Counted from the first letter of the stretch, positions 9,490-22,303 are shown. The stretch is DNA of 64,000 nt from Strobilurus pachycystidiatus (GCA_019915135.1 JAHLMK010000021.1:620001-684000), one strand, 5' to 3'. The notes: generated by a model from the letters alone, not told the origin. A program made the numbers and translations.

Positions 9490-12400
9490 ATGCCTCCCCA
9501 TACCGGTCCCCACACCCACCATGAACGTCCTGGCTACGAGCATCTCAAAGAGCATCACGTAGATCCTCATCACGAGCCTCACCACCACGGAGAGCACGGT
9601 GGACATCATACTTCTGGCCATCACGGCGAGCATCAAGGTAACACGCAGATGCTCATCGACTATCTGAAGAGGACATCCGATCCGCCCACCCAAAAGGAGA
9701 AGATGCGTAACGACGTGAAATTCGAGAATGCAGAGATGTCTCTTGATCATTGGTACGAGGTGCAGGAATGTAAGTCCTTATGTCATTGCGCGCCTATCAC
9801 CCGGTTATTAACCTAGCATAGCACAGAAGAAAATGAGCCAGGAGATGTTCGATAAGACTACAGACGCGATGGTGAAACAAATCTACAAGAACTACGAGAA
9901 GAGGGCCGAGGACACTGCCACGCTTCGCTCAATTGTCTCCGTGGATCCCGTTAGTTATATTCGGCATATCGGACAGCCCAAGAAACTCGCGACAAAGCTA
10001 CTGGTGAATGGCGTCTTGCTTGCTGGAGCGCCGCTCATTGTCAGGACCAACACTGGCCAACTGATGTGCGAAGGCATCAAGCAGGTTCAGGAAGTGAAGA
10101 GCTACATGAAAGAGTGAGTTTCCAACCTGGCTTCAAGACTCCTGATGTAACTTCGCCCTGCAGTCATGGCTTTCTCGGTCTCACGAAGGTCTATTTTTCA
10201 TCTACGCCGTTTGACAGCAATCGTGGTACTGGACCTCACCATACCCTTTTCCGCCAAGTCCGTCCGTCGGAATCGCGCAGCCCAGGACGCATCAAGGAAG
10301 AGGGACCCACCAAGAGAGAGGACTATCGACCCCTACAGGACGTGAAGGATGATGGTGCCGTCTTGTCAGACGTAAGTAGGCTGGGCGGGGCGTCGACGCC
10401 AAGACAGAACTGACAAGTACGCTTAGATCCCCGATGACCTGGACGAGAATTTCGTTGAGGTGCATTAATTATTCTTCTAGTATCCTTCGTCTTCTGACAG
10501 TGATGCTCCCAGGAATACAGGCTGTGGGTTGAGAACCTCGAGCTCGACTTCTGGGAGACCTTTGCGTCCCAAGTCGAAAGCGTTCTGTATAGCCCGCTGG
10601 AGCAACTTACGGCGCTGAATGTGGTATCCTATGCAATGCCAGAAGCAGAGATTGGTGGGTCAATCCGATTGTACTTGACGAGGCGGTTGATTGACTGGGC
10701 AATAAGACTTCCCCGCTAAGGAGGTTCTACGATACGTCGATGTCCTTGTGGCACACTACTATGCCCGCCATAATCGTTTGTCTGAACTCTATCGCCTCGT
10801 CGCCAACGCCTACTATCCACTACCCCGGATCTGTGCTGCGCACTGTTTATCACTCGCTATCGCCCAGCTCAAGATCGACGATTCGCTCCCTCCTTTGTGG
10901 TTCAGTACTGGCGCAGTGCCGGTCAAGGTCACCAGTCGCGAACAATGGGATGCGACAGTCTCCAGAATGGCGCAGGGCGAGAAGGCTAAGATGGAGAGTT
11001 GGATCAAGGATCAGTCGACGCGGCTGATTATGGACCTGGACATACCGGAAGTCGAAGCGGTCGCGGAGAAGCCTGGCTTCGTCCAGCTCGCTCCGACGGT
11101 CTTCAAACTTTTCGAAGACTCTTTGAGTGTTCGATCGGGGTACTTGACCGAGGCGATCACCTTTCGGTCCTGTGGCGGGTATGTAACAGTTACACTTTCA
11201 TCGCTGCGTCTCAAGGCTGACGTATCCCTTTAGAACGTATGATCTCCCGGTTGGGTCGCTAGTGCTATGCCTCAATGAAAACACCCCCGCCGCTCGATAC
11301 ATCGTGACATGGATGTGCGTTCTCGCGACTGGAGCCGGTACCACGCCGTCTGTTGTGTATAAGGCGCCGCCTGGCCCTGAGACACCCGCGAAGCCCAATG
11401 GAGTCATCGAGGCCTCCAGGCTCGCAACCGCTCTTGCAGTATATGACGGTGGCAAGAATGCTCAGGAGACAGAGTCGGAAAAGACCGCCAAGACCGCGTT
11501 TCATGCCCTCTGGGGATTCGCCTCTTGCGTTGCTTGGGCGGTACAGCCTGCCGGCCCGTTTATTGCTGGCGCAATGACTGCCGCGGAAATTCTCTATGCT
11601 GCTTGCGATACGAGCAAGACCTCGGGTGTTCAGAACTTGGGCGCGACGTTGGTCAATCAGGTTCAGAAGATCACGGAGACTGCCTTCCTGCCTCAGGCCA
11701 CGGAGAGGGTCAATAGTGAATTTAAATACTATACGAAAGACGTGAGTGGTCTTGCGGTGGGCGACGTTCTTCGACTGAATCTATCCCTCTTCCGGCAGCT
11801 CCAGGACGCGTTGCATAACTGCAAAGACAAAACGGCTGAGGACTGGGTTGTCGGTGGTCAGCTGTTTCAGCAGCTCGTTGTTCCAATTGACGGCAGGATC
11901 CGTAAGTGTGCGCTTATCGTATATATCTGCGCTGACAGAGGACAATAGTTGCACTCGAGGAGGCTATCTCAAAGCTTGCGAGTGTCAACGAGAGCCACGT
12001 CGCAACTACTCTGCCACCTCTCATGATTGCCTACGACACCATCATCAACTACGCAACCTTCCTCTGCTCCATCCACTCACTCATCAAAGGCGAGCGCGAC
12101 GCTGTCTCCGCGTCGTTGCTTATGAATCGATGCACGGACTTCGCGCAGAAGGTGAAAGATATTGTCAACCGCGAAATTACCGCGAGGGTCCATTTGGTCT
12201 CAGGTCCTAGGATGTTTCTGGACCGCAGGTCAGGGTTCATGGGTCTCAATGTCGAAGACTCCTGGTGGTTTGACGACACAAAGGCTGGTCGCTGGGTTGC
12301 ACCGTATGAGCCGTGGACAGGGGAACTCCACCGGTATGACGTCTATAATGTGTATAGCAATGAGCAGGAGAGGAGGTATCAGGAGAAGGCAATGCGGGAG

Positions 12401-13173
12401 CGCGCAAAGAAACATCAAGAGCTCATCGACCTCCGGGATCTGTACGTTGCCAAGCTCAACAAAGACCTTGTGAGTAGTTACGACTGCACACTTCGGAAAG
12501 CCCTCTGATCTCGCAATTGACAGGCGGAAACATTCAAGAAACCACTCGAGATGGCGCAAGGGTGGATTGACTTGGGGAAGCGTTGGAGTTCTGGTGTCAT
12601 ACCCAACTCTCCCGCTTCGGCTTGCGTCCTAACCATTGAGGGTACAGGTAAGAGGCAGTGCTCTGTTCGCCAACGCGCGATGCTCATACCTGACCAGCCA
12701 CCGACGACACTCTGAAAGCCGTCGAGGTTCAGTATCTACTATCATTCAAGAATGTTCGAGGGTGAGGATCTGTGAACATTCAGCGACACAAGCTTACCCA
12801 GACCAATAGTGACGAATCGCTCCTGGTGCACAATCCCTGGTTCCCATTGAACTCGGCCACCGCTCTCAACCTCAGCTTCCCCACGGACCCAACGGGGGGT
12901 AACAACTCCAAGCGTGTGATCTATCGACAATTGCGCACCGCGGCGGGCTTCGTGTCAGACACACCAGTCAAAGTTGTCGAGATCCCGGACAATACCACAA
13001 AGACTTGGACGGACAAGGGATTAGTCGCGGCCTATGCCGACGAGAAGAAGCGATATGATGAGAGGACTGAAGAAGAACGGCAGGAGAAACTGAAGAAGAA
13101 AGAAGCCTTGGCTGCGAGGGCGGCATTACAGGCAAAACGGATTGCGGAATTCAGAGCCAGTCACCCTCAGTGA
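9490..13173 (+). CDS. Orphan 1055-aa protein, His-rich N-terminus
   Basis: Eleven exons join in phase: 9490-9769, 9822-10113, 10164-10371, 10427-10459, 10513-10654, 10707-11178, 11234-11901, 11949-12469, 12524-12647, 12698-12761 and 12810-13173. Introns are 47-55 nt. Residues 1-50 are extremely His-rich (HHVDPHHEPHHHGEH). A hydrophobic segment near residue 570 (WAVQPAGPFIAGAMTAAEIL) could be buried or membrane-active. The C-terminus is a charged Lys/Glu/Arg helix. There is no signal peptide, and I recognise no family or catalytic motif. The open phase over eleven exons argues that it is expressed and constrained. Confidence 0.8.
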
Positions 13174-14090
13174 AGCTCTTGGGGATGAGGTAGGACTGTA
13201 ACCGACTGTAATGGCTGCGTAGAAGTAGATGTAGAAGCAATGTCTTTCGCGTGAATTGAGCGCTCAAGATGGAATCCAGTGTTTTCAAACCCAGGCGCAG
13301 AGACCCACAGTGAGGCTGAGCGATATCAGTGCCGCGCCGCAGCATCAAGCTCTCCGTCCGACCACGTTTCGCCGCTCGCGGTCTCATCTTCAAACCCCTG
13401 TCGGCTGCTGCACAACAGCTCACAGAAGCCAGAACGTTGCTTGAGAGTTCGACCTGGAAAGACATCTCTTCATACTACGTCCAACGGTGGTAGTATTTCT
13501 TCATCGGCATGTGCTTGTTTGGCGCAATTTGCTGTTAAGTTAGCGTAAAGGAAGAGACAACGCCAGCGGCTTCGGCCCTCTCAATCCTGGAGGCTGGCAG
13601 AAAAGTCATCGACTAGTGCCCAGTACTAAGATGTAGCTATCGATGTACAGTGCCAAATGAGACTTTGTATCAATTGCGCCACACCTAGGATGAGGTGCTT
13701 GCGGGCCAAGCTGGGATCACCTAGTGGTTGACAACCTGGTACATTAAAACAAGTGGCTTCATTGAATTCGTGCGGCCCATATACCCTTCTCTCCAAGACA
13801 CCAGGGCCCGGGCTCATCCAAGTCCAACAAAAGGCAAATGAACCGAGAGAAGAACGATGAGTCGAGCTTCCACACTTGCGTGTCACTGTATCATTGAGCA
13901 ATTGACAGAGAGAACAGATTCTCTGCGGCAGATAATAAAGGTTGTGGATTTTGATGAGGGTATGACTCGAAACGGCCTCTTCCAATTTCAAGTATAAATG
14001 ACACAGGTTGATACATTACTCGAGTACAATGAAGCCCACTGACAGCTAGTTGACCAATGAAAAGAGAGAAACGAATACCTACCGTCCGCA
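13174..14090. other. Intergenic, no feature seen
   Basis: A 121-codon minus-strand frame (13626-13991) has no resemblance to known proteins and is not supported by splice sites. Nothing else stands out between the two converging genes. Confidence 0.4.
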
Positions 14091-15361
14091 TTAGATGTCC
14101 ATGTCAAGGCCCAACGCCTCTGCCCTGACGCGCAGAAGCTCGTCAGCCAGGGTAGAGTCATCTGCCCTAACCCAGTTATTCTCTCCACCAAGCCACTGGA
14201 TGTTGCCGGAACTGTCCCGCTTAAGCATCGCGACCATGATACCTTGCATGTCAAGGACAAAAGCGAGCCCTAATATCTGGCCGTCAAAGTCTTCCAGATA
14301 ATCCATTAGCTGACGAATGGCATCCTTTTTTCTATAGAGCTTGTCTTCGATCAGCACCAGGACATCGTGCCCAAACAAGACCGCAAAATCGGGGCGCTTG
14401 AGCTTGCGCCGGCCACAAGCTTTGACTAGGCGCTTGAACATGTCAAGTCCGACATTACCTAGGGCGCTACGCTCGGCAGCTTTGGGGGTGAGAGGGGCGA
14501 ACGCATCCGATGTACTGTCCATCAAGATCTCGATGTCGCCTGTAGGCAGACCAGGATCATTGGAAGTCGTATTGTCTTCGATGACGCTTTCATCGACTGG
14601 TGATCCGTGTGAAGTCGTGTCCCTCGGATGCCCCGAAGGTTCACTTGAGTCCCGCAAATCGGGACGGGGACTGCTCGCATGGTCTGGTTCCCCCAGATCA
14701 GTGGGGTATTCCGCCAGGTTGATGCCAAACTTGAACAAGTTCAAGTTCCCCTCATCGTCGAAGAGGCGACCGTCGGAGAGACCACTCCTGTCCATGGCAG
14801 AATCAAAAGTGTTGTCTACGTCTTGAAGAGACGAGTCAAATTCAACAACAGTTGACCATTCTTGTTGAATTTGGACCAGACACTCAGATATCTCCTGGGC
14901 GTAGGTGGCTTGTGGAATGACGCTAAAGCCCTCATGAACGCAGAAGAAACAGTTGAGGACGCCGTTCACAGCCCCGTCTACAATGCTTTCGAAGGGAGCT
15001 GCTTCAGGATTATCAGTGTCGGTTGGTTCATTCTCAGAATGTGGGGTGTTGATGGCTTCCATGATATGCGGAGGTAGGACGTGGACTGGTGGGAGCTGGA
15101 ACACAATCAGTTTCTGATCGAGGCTCGGATATTGGAGGCGCGTGCCATTCGAAGCCCATTCAGCTCTTCAAGTAATGCATCAATGGACGCGCCATAGTCG
15201 TGGCATTCATCGAGCGTGATGTGTAGGCGGGTCATCTTGATAGAGAAGATCAGTGCTGTGTCGATACGTTTGAACACAAGACGCACCCGATTCATTGTTC
15301 GTAACTTCGTGGCGACATCCTGAACTTGCCTGGTGAGGTCATCCGAGATGTTGAGTAGCAT
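14091..15361 (-). CDS. PD-(D/E)XK nuclease-like protein, apparent frameshift near its middle
   Basis: The main ORF runs from about 15062 (first ATG, MEAINTPHSE) to 14091. Its first half is acidic and Ser/Pro-rich. The C-terminal domain reads RPDFAVL..., then VLIEDKLY, then IRQLMDYL. This fits the D...ExK core of PD-(D/E)XK nucleases followed by a RecB-type QxxxY motif. Upstream, a second open frame starting at ATG 15361 (MLLNISDD) runs into the first with a frame change near 15110 and no possible donor site. Either the gene carries a frameshift or these are two genes. It begins about 100 bp outside the left inverted repeat of the 15.5-22.6 kb element, so host or element ownership is open. Nuclease activity is inferred from motifs only. 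Confidence 0.5.
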
Positions 15362-15460
15362 GATGAGTTTGGATTGGATAAGGAGAAAGGAGAGTGGCAC
15401 CGTGCACGACGTTTTGATAGGCTCGTGACACCATCCGATTTTGTCAGCAACGGCAGGCGA

Positions 15461-15678
15461 GTAACTTCCAAAACCGGCTGGGCTCCCATGGCACGATTTA
15501 GGCCTGGCCCGCCAAATGAGACGTCCTGACTTAAACAAAATTTCGATTTTTTTTGAAAAAAAGTGCAAATTCACCTATAAGAATCTGAGTCTACGAGTCC
15601 TGAATCGTCGAGAACTGGATTTAGTTCGAGGGGAATTTTTTGAGTCGGCGTCGAGGGCGGTGTCGCGTCGGTGGGCGC
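15461..15678. repeat. Left terminal inverted repeat, 218 bp
   Basis: The reverse complement of this stretch aligns end to end with 22347-22564. The best block is CGTCTCATTTGGCGGGCCAG followed directly by GCCTAAATC. A/T-rich runs near the centre and a GCGCCCACCGACGC block at the inner edge are also shared. The inner edge lies 28 bp beyond the stop codon of the DUF6589 gene. Confidence 0.85.
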
Positions 15679-15705
15679 ATTTCCCAAAAAGGTAAGTCAG
15701 AAGCA

Positions 15706-18700
15706 CTACCATTCATCTTCGTCGTAATCGTCATCTACATCGTCCGTATCGTAGTCTAGATCAAAACCAGGTATAGTATCCATGTCTAACTCAACGTCCG
15801 CCTCATCTGCATAGCCTAATGTAGGAGAATCAACTGTAAATAGGTTATCATCACGTTCAAATGCCATATCCTCCTCTGCCTGCGCTCCGACATCATCGTC
15901 GTCCTTAAGTCCAATGTCATGCATACCCACATCCGTAAGATTACCGGTGGATTGTTCACCGGACCCCGAGTCGCTCATAGAGACATCAGCCGAGGTGCTG
16001 GAGAGGTGAAATGAGGGCAGGGTCTTGTTCTCGTACTGCTCCAACAGGTCGACGACTGGTAATAAATCGAGGCGACCGCGAAGACGATTGAATTGTGCGT
16101 TGAACTCTTTGATCGGGTTCGACGTTGATTCCGGTGACTGAGCGGCTGCGAGATAACCTTCCGAGATGACATCTGGAGCCTCCTTCTCATCATCGTCAAG
16201 AACACGGGCTTCCGTGAGCCTATAGACGTCGTGTTCATCGAGCTTCTCCATGAGGACAGTGATATCTTTGCTGATTGAAGGTGTGGCATGCTTGGTACCT
16301 TGACTGGAACCAAGATCGTCGTGCATGCCCCTGGCTAGATTCCGAAGTACATCGATGCACGGGGTCACCATCTCGAGCCACTCCCATGAGTGGGCGTTGC
16401 CATCTGCCTTGTAGACCCGCTAGTACATAATCAGAACAATGACGCTCGGTAATACTTTCAATACTTACCTTGACCCAGAAGTTAATGTGTTCCTGTACTA
16501 GATCTATCTCGACAAAAGAGAATGGCTTGCCTGATGGACAGAGCAGCCAGTTCTGAAGAACAACCTTCCTGTCATGCATGTTAGATGCAAATTGACCATA
16601 CAGAAAGGAGAACTCACTTGATTTGCGGTGGCCAGACATTCTCCAGGTTGTGAATGAAGTGAAGCATCTCGTGGGCATACTTTGTTCGCCCGCTTCCTCG
16701 ATATGCATGTGCCCACAACTTGAGAACAATCACAACACGCCCGCTGTCGCCGCACTTGATAGCATCGGAGAATTCCCGAGTCAGAAGAGCGTCGCGCATA
16801 AAGAGGATGGCGTTCTCGAAGACCATATCACCTGCCTTCGCGTGAGGTTCCGGAGGGTCGTCCTTATTCTTCTTCTTCTTCTTTGAGCTGCCAACAGAAT
16901 CATCCTGCTTTCTACCCTCCTCTGCCCTGCGTTCGCGAAGCTCCGCCACAAGCTCGGTATCGGTATACTTGTCAAGGATCTGCTCCGCGTGTCCCTTGAG
17001 AACCGCAAAGTCCGTGACCTCAGCCAGATATTCCTCCAGCGATGACTTGCCCGATACGAGGAGTAAGCAGTGTAGAACACGTGCATAAAGGGACACCATG
17101 ACAAGGTCTCGAGAGGTGCGGAAGGTTGGTAGCGATGTGAGGACAATAGGAAGGCGGTCGAGACACTGGTTGTGAAAAGCGAGGCTTCCAGGACTCCGAG
17201 TGCCAGCGTTTGGTTTGCCGAAGTGTGTAGTCAATAGTCCGTGAGTATCCGCCATCTTAGCATGGAAGAGCCCAGGAACCAAGACAAATCTTTTCCATGC
17301 TTCAACGCCAGCCTCATGACCAAGGCGAGCGATGAGAATGGCGCGTTGACGTGCGATGGACAGCTGGTCACCACCAAGAAGCTGAATAAACTTTACTGCC
17401 GTCTTCCGGTCCATGTGAAGCTCCTTTTGAAAGACGTCGACCAGTTCGATATTTCCAGCCGTTGTAGCTTCATCGATCTCGGCAGGCGGCAAGGGGGAAA
17501 CCTCCGTTTGGTGGACTGCTATAACATCATCACTCATGGGCTGCGAAGCGTTTAGCTCAGCTTTCCACTTCTGGAATCCTTCACCGCCGTTGTAGATGAT
17601 GATTCGGAGGATGGTATAGACGAGGGCACGATGATGAAGATCGGATTCTTCGGTAGTGAGATCAAGGTCGTCCAACGACAACTCAGCGGCGTTCTTCATG
17701 CTTTCATCCAGACGATCGGCACGTAAATCATCAAGTATAGCATTCCACAGTGCAAATATAGTAGCACATGTACCGTTTTCCTGAGCATCTACAATGGAAG
17801 ATTAGAGAGTGAGATCTACTCAAAACAAGACAGAAAACATACTCTTCCGACCGAGAATTTGTTCGGCAACACGAATCATCATGTTAATGTTGTCGTACAC
17901 CATGATGAACAGCATCGTTCCCGCTAAAGCGCGCGCTTCTCGACGACTCGACTCCGATAGTTTGAACAAGGTGCCATGCGTCCTCATTCTCTTCCGTGCT
18001 CGCTTGCTGTACGTCCTATCTTCAACGTACGTCAAGATCCCAGAAGAGGCGGCCGATTCTCCAGCCATGGGGGTGGCGAGGCTCTCTGCGGGTGCGGCAC
18101 CTTTGTCGGACTGCTCTGCATCAACAGTCGCCGGTACTGTTGGCGTTGTGGGCCCTAGCGGCTGTCTCTCATCATCTTCGTCCTCGACAATCTCCACCGT
18201 GACAGGTCTCCGTCCTGTTGTTGCCGAGGCAGCTGTAGCTCGATTCGCTTCGGTTGTTGGAGTCGAAGTAGCACGCGAGGCTGATACGGGATTATTGGTG
18301 GAAGTCGCGGTAGTGTTGGCATCCTCGGCTTCATCAGCATCACGTCGAGAATGGCTAATGATGCTGGAGTAGCTCATCGTGATGCCGAGCGAAGACAGTA
18401 TCCCGAAATGTTGCCGTTGCGCTCCGGTTGCCATCAGATATGTACCGTGAATGGCTTGCACTAGGCTGTTTCTCGAGCTTGCAGCCTTGAAGAGGATAAG
18501 CGCAGCATTGCCAACTAGCTACAAGAAAGGTCAGAAATGTACGGTTTCACAGATGTAACATACCAAGCCCTTCCGCTTGATCCACTCGTCTGAGACTTGA
18601 CGCACTCGGCGTGGTCCCGAAGACGAAGCCTCTAAGATGGAGAACAGAGCGGGTGCAATCTTCTTCAATTGAGCAGAGAGCCCGCTCAGACTGTAACTTT

Positions 18701-19415
18701 CAAAAAGCTCCCGATTTATCTCCGTGTCTTTCAGAGACAGAACTCCTGACTGCGTAATAGTTTTGGTCTCGCCGTAAACCTCGTCGCAGACGACAGCAAG
18801 AGCCCATTCCTTGAGAAAGGCATGCACTCGTTTCGAGGACCGTAGCCAGTGGTCAAGGATTTGGCGAACGGTTGCTTGGTTCTGGAAGAAACGCTGGTAG
18901 GTCCAATCGAGACGAAGTTTGCTGGATGGATCGAAGGCGTAGTCGAGAAACTCAGCCATGGAACAGTTGTTGGCATCAAGTGTGTCGAGAAGCGAGTCAA
19001 AGACAGCATGTTTGTCGGTCTGGAATAAAACTCGACGCTGGCCACGGCTCTCTTGTCGCTTGACTTCCGAGCGGGCAGTAAGCACTGCACGCTCTGTATT
19101 GGGACTATACATGACAGTGTCATCAGAGGGAATGAGCGGGTTCTGCGCCTTAGATCCTCGCGATGGCGTCTCAGGCTCTGGGGATGGAGAGAGCCCATGG
19201 ATGCCTCGGATGATTCTTTCCAATGGCACACCATCAGAGGAAGGTAGGGGTAGACGAGTGGAGAGGGGTGATGAATGCTCTTCAGCAGGCCGCTCCAGAT
19301 CTGGCGGACAGTGATCTGAGAAGTTGAGTAGATCATCGTTTGGGTCTATTTCTCCTCTGAGGTCGCTGGTTGGACTGCGAGCAGGAGGACTCGATGGTGG
19401 TAGACTCCGAGTCAT
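15706..19415 (-). CDS. DUF6589-family protein, candidate transposase
   Basis: Five exons, 19415-18564, 18518-17843, 17788-16618, 16568-16469 and 16419-15706, give an unbroken 1170-aa protein with introns of 45-54 nt. Residues 1-130 are Pro/Ser-rich and disordered. Family landmarks follow: VYDNINMM near 492, QENGTCATIFALWNAIL at the exon 2/3 junction, GGDQLSIARQRAI near 650, PGLFHAKMADTHG near 685, HFGKPN near 705, and SGKPFSFVEIDLVQEHINFW near 910. The C-terminus is very acidic (runs of Asp). The spaced Asp and His residues in these blocks recall an RNase H-fold DDE enzyme, which together with the flanking inverted repeats suggests a transposase. That role is my inference; the domain itself is annotated only as unknown function. 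Confidence 0.85.
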
Positions 19416-19472
19416 CGTAGTGCGAGTGGAGTTTCAGAATTTGCTTCCGTTCCCGTTCTGTCTCTCGCTCCC
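19416..19472. promoter_or_regulatory. 57-bp divergent promoter spacer
   Basis: The two start codons of the element's genes point away from each other and are separated by only 57 bases. The spacer is pyrimidine-rich towards the helicase gene. Any promoter elements must lie here or inside the coding regions. A single bidirectional control region for both genes is the simple inference. Confidence 0.5.
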
Positions 19473-22303
19473 ATGCCGCCGCAAGCTCCTAAAACAAAGT
19501 CTGCCCAGGCGGCAGTCCCGCGCGGGACGGCCCACAAACGACGACCCGTCTCAAGCAAGCCAAAACCCTTTGCACGGCTCACAGACACCGAGCGAAAGAA
19601 GCGCCTTGCGGAACTCGAGAAACTGCCCGATCTCATTCGAGAAAAGTTCAAGACGTGGAAGGATGGCGCCCGTCCTCACCAAATCGAGGGGATGCGATGT
19701 CAAGTCCTGCAAAAGGATATGGTTATGCAGGCCGCGACCGGAGCAGGCAAAACTGGCATCGCTGCAGGCCCTCATCTGCTTGATTCGAACAAGGGCAAAG
19801 TTACACTGATGGTGTCTCCGCTGCTGTCACTGCACGATGAACATGTTAGTGCATCAAACTTTCATACAAATTACAGAACTGACCTGCTTAAAGGTTCGCA
19901 CATTCCAGGAGGAGTTTGGGTTGACTGCTACTGCCGTAAATAGCACGCAGGGCGGCTGTACACCAAAGCTGATGAACGTAAGTTTACAACAGTGATAGAA
20001 CCATTCAATGAACCAACTTACGCGTTTGTCCAGGACATTGTCTTTGGGAAGTACCAAATGGTACTCTTATCGCCGGAAATGCTTCTCAGTCGCCGCTTCA
20101 TTGATGGTGTGTTACGGAAACCAGAGTTCAGCTCAAAGATCCTATCCGTGTTTATTGATGAAGCTCATTGCATTTCGCACTGGGGCGCAAACTTCCGCAA
20201 GAAATATGCGAGTATTGGAATTCTCCGCGGCTTCTTACCCAAATCGACTCCCTTCATCGCGGTCTCCGCTACTTTGACACGCCGTGTTCGCCAGGACGTT
20301 GTAAAGACCCTCCAGATGGACCCGAAATCCTATGTCTTCCTCAACGTGGGGAACGATCGTTCTAATGTATCTCAGATCGTACGCTCCATGCAACATGCGA
20401 TGAACACTTACCGGGACATCGACTTCACCGTGCCCAGGACCATCAAGTCAACAAAAGAAATCCCGAAGACATTCATCTATTCCGATGACGTCCAAGATGG
20501 TGTTCGTATGACCGATTATCTGAACGCTCGAGTACCCGAAGCGTTTCGTCACCTTGGGGTAGTGCGGCCCTACAACGCAATCATGTCGCAGGAGTATCGC
20601 GATGCCGCCATGAAGCTATTCAAGGCGGGCATCATACGTATCTTGGTGTGTACAGATGCTGCCGGTATGGTAAGTGAACTGCACAAGATACGTGGATCCA
20701 AAATCTTACCAGGACGTCTAGGGCTGTAATATTCCGGATGTTGATGTCGTTGTCCAATGGAAAGCACCGAGTACACTGTCCAGCTGGGTCCAGCGCGCTG
20801 GTCGAGCTGCCAGAGGCCCTGGAAGGAAGGGTATTGCCATCATGCTCGTCGAGAAGTCTGCCTTCACATCTGATCCCGATGCTACGGCTATCAACGAGCC
20901 CGCGGAGAACAGCCATGTTCCTTCCAGGGGCAATGGCCGCGGTACTCGAGGAAGAGGTAGAGGAGGTCGCGGCGGTCGCGGCGGTCGTGGTCGTGGTGTT
21001 GCGAAGAGTTTAGGCCAGGGCTACGCGACCTCACGCGGACAACAGCGGGGCGATCACACTTGCAACCATGACGAGCCCGTTCCACAACCAGCGGATCCAG
21101 AAGTCGTTGCTGAGGATGCCCACGGCGAGGGTATATATCAGTACATTCAAGCACGGACGTGTCGGCGGGCTATGCTCAAGCAGATCTTCAACAATCCCAC
21201 TGATGAAGGTCAGATACTAGATCTTCTAGCTCAGAAAGATATCGTGCTCACCTTTGGAAACAGAACTTCTCACTGTCGAGTGTTGCGATATCTGCTCCCC
21301 GGCATTGTTCGTCCACGCCCGCCCTTCACCGCCAGTTCCGCAAACTCGCGCGAAGTCTATTCAGAAAGTCGACCCAGTACCCAGTGTCCGAGCGTCGCTA
21401 CACGCATGGCGCAAAAAAATGAAGACTGAAAAGTATGCAAATGCTCGATGGACGTCCAATGTTTTGTTATCGAATGAGCTTTGCGACTTGCTCTCTTCGA
21501 TTGGACCAGTGACGCTAAAGATGGAGTTAGCAAGAATTTTGAAGCCACTTTGGGTGAAGTGGGATGTGCTGGGCAATGAGCTTTACACTCACATGTTATC
21601 CCTCGACATTCCAGCACTACCAACGCCGTCACAGCGTAGGAGCGCTCGAACCAATACCACCGAACCACCTGCAGCCTCGACCGCCGCTGCGACCCCCACC
21701 CTCTTGACACCTTCAACTTCCGCCAGTAGCGAGCGCGGCGCTGTACCTGCTTTTCGGCCAGCCACGCGTTCTGCCGTCCTGCACTCAGATCCACCACACA
21801 ATCCCATTTTCCTTGCGCCGGCCGAGTCGAGAACCAAACGCAACGCCGCCGCCTTAGGGTCCTTCGAGGTTTCCACTCCCCAGAGATTACGGATAGACTC
21901 CAATTCTGAAAGCTCGGGCTCGCGTCAGGCAACAACGACGACAAGCGCGAATCCTTACCCGGCCTATGCCCCACAATTTCCGCCACCTACACCAACATAT
22001 ATCGGCTACCAGCAGCCCATCCCCTACATGTACCCGCATCAGCACCCACACTATGTGTCGCATTACCCATACTATCATCAGTACTCACCTCAGGCCATGC
22101 CATACCCGTACTACACACCACCAGCACCTCCTGCTCCAGTTCATACCAATCCTGCAAATCAGTCCAGGCTGCCCAGTCATACAGTCCAGTCCAATCAGAT
22201 GCAGGGTACCGTCTATCTTGGGGCGCTAGCAGAGGCACGAGCGCCAACAAGGAGTAGGAGAGACGATGAGGGACGCGAGAGAAGACGCGACTCGTCCGAG
22301 TAA
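19473..22303 (+). CDS. RecQ-like DEAD/DEAH helicase with RGG box
   Basis: Five exons, 19473-19844, 19894-19977, 20034-20669, 20722-21208 and 21264-22303, give 872 aa. Helicase motifs are all present: Walker A ATGAGKT (residues 88-94), VSPLLSLHDE (motif Ia), IDEAHCISHWG (194-203), VSATL (motif III), and QRAGRAARG (motif VI, about 388-396). After the core comes an Arg/Gly RGG box (about 436-460). Then a Cys pair block (VECCDICSP), and a tail very rich in Tyr, Pro and His. The layout is that of RecQ-family 3'-5' helicases without an obvious HRDC domain. Within the element it may act on transposition intermediates or replication; this is inference. Such genes are multicopy in many agaric genomes. 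Confidence 0.9.

Noticed and set aside
15107..15574. 155-codon frame overlapping the left inverted repeat
   Set aside because: Its 5' third runs through the repeat and is not protein-like. Only the part from ATG 15361 was kept, as the possible upstream half of the nuclease-like gene.
21357..21986. 209-codon minus-strand frame under the helicase gene
   Set aside because: Opposite a confirmed exon, with no motif; a shadow of the repetitive C-terminal coding sequence.
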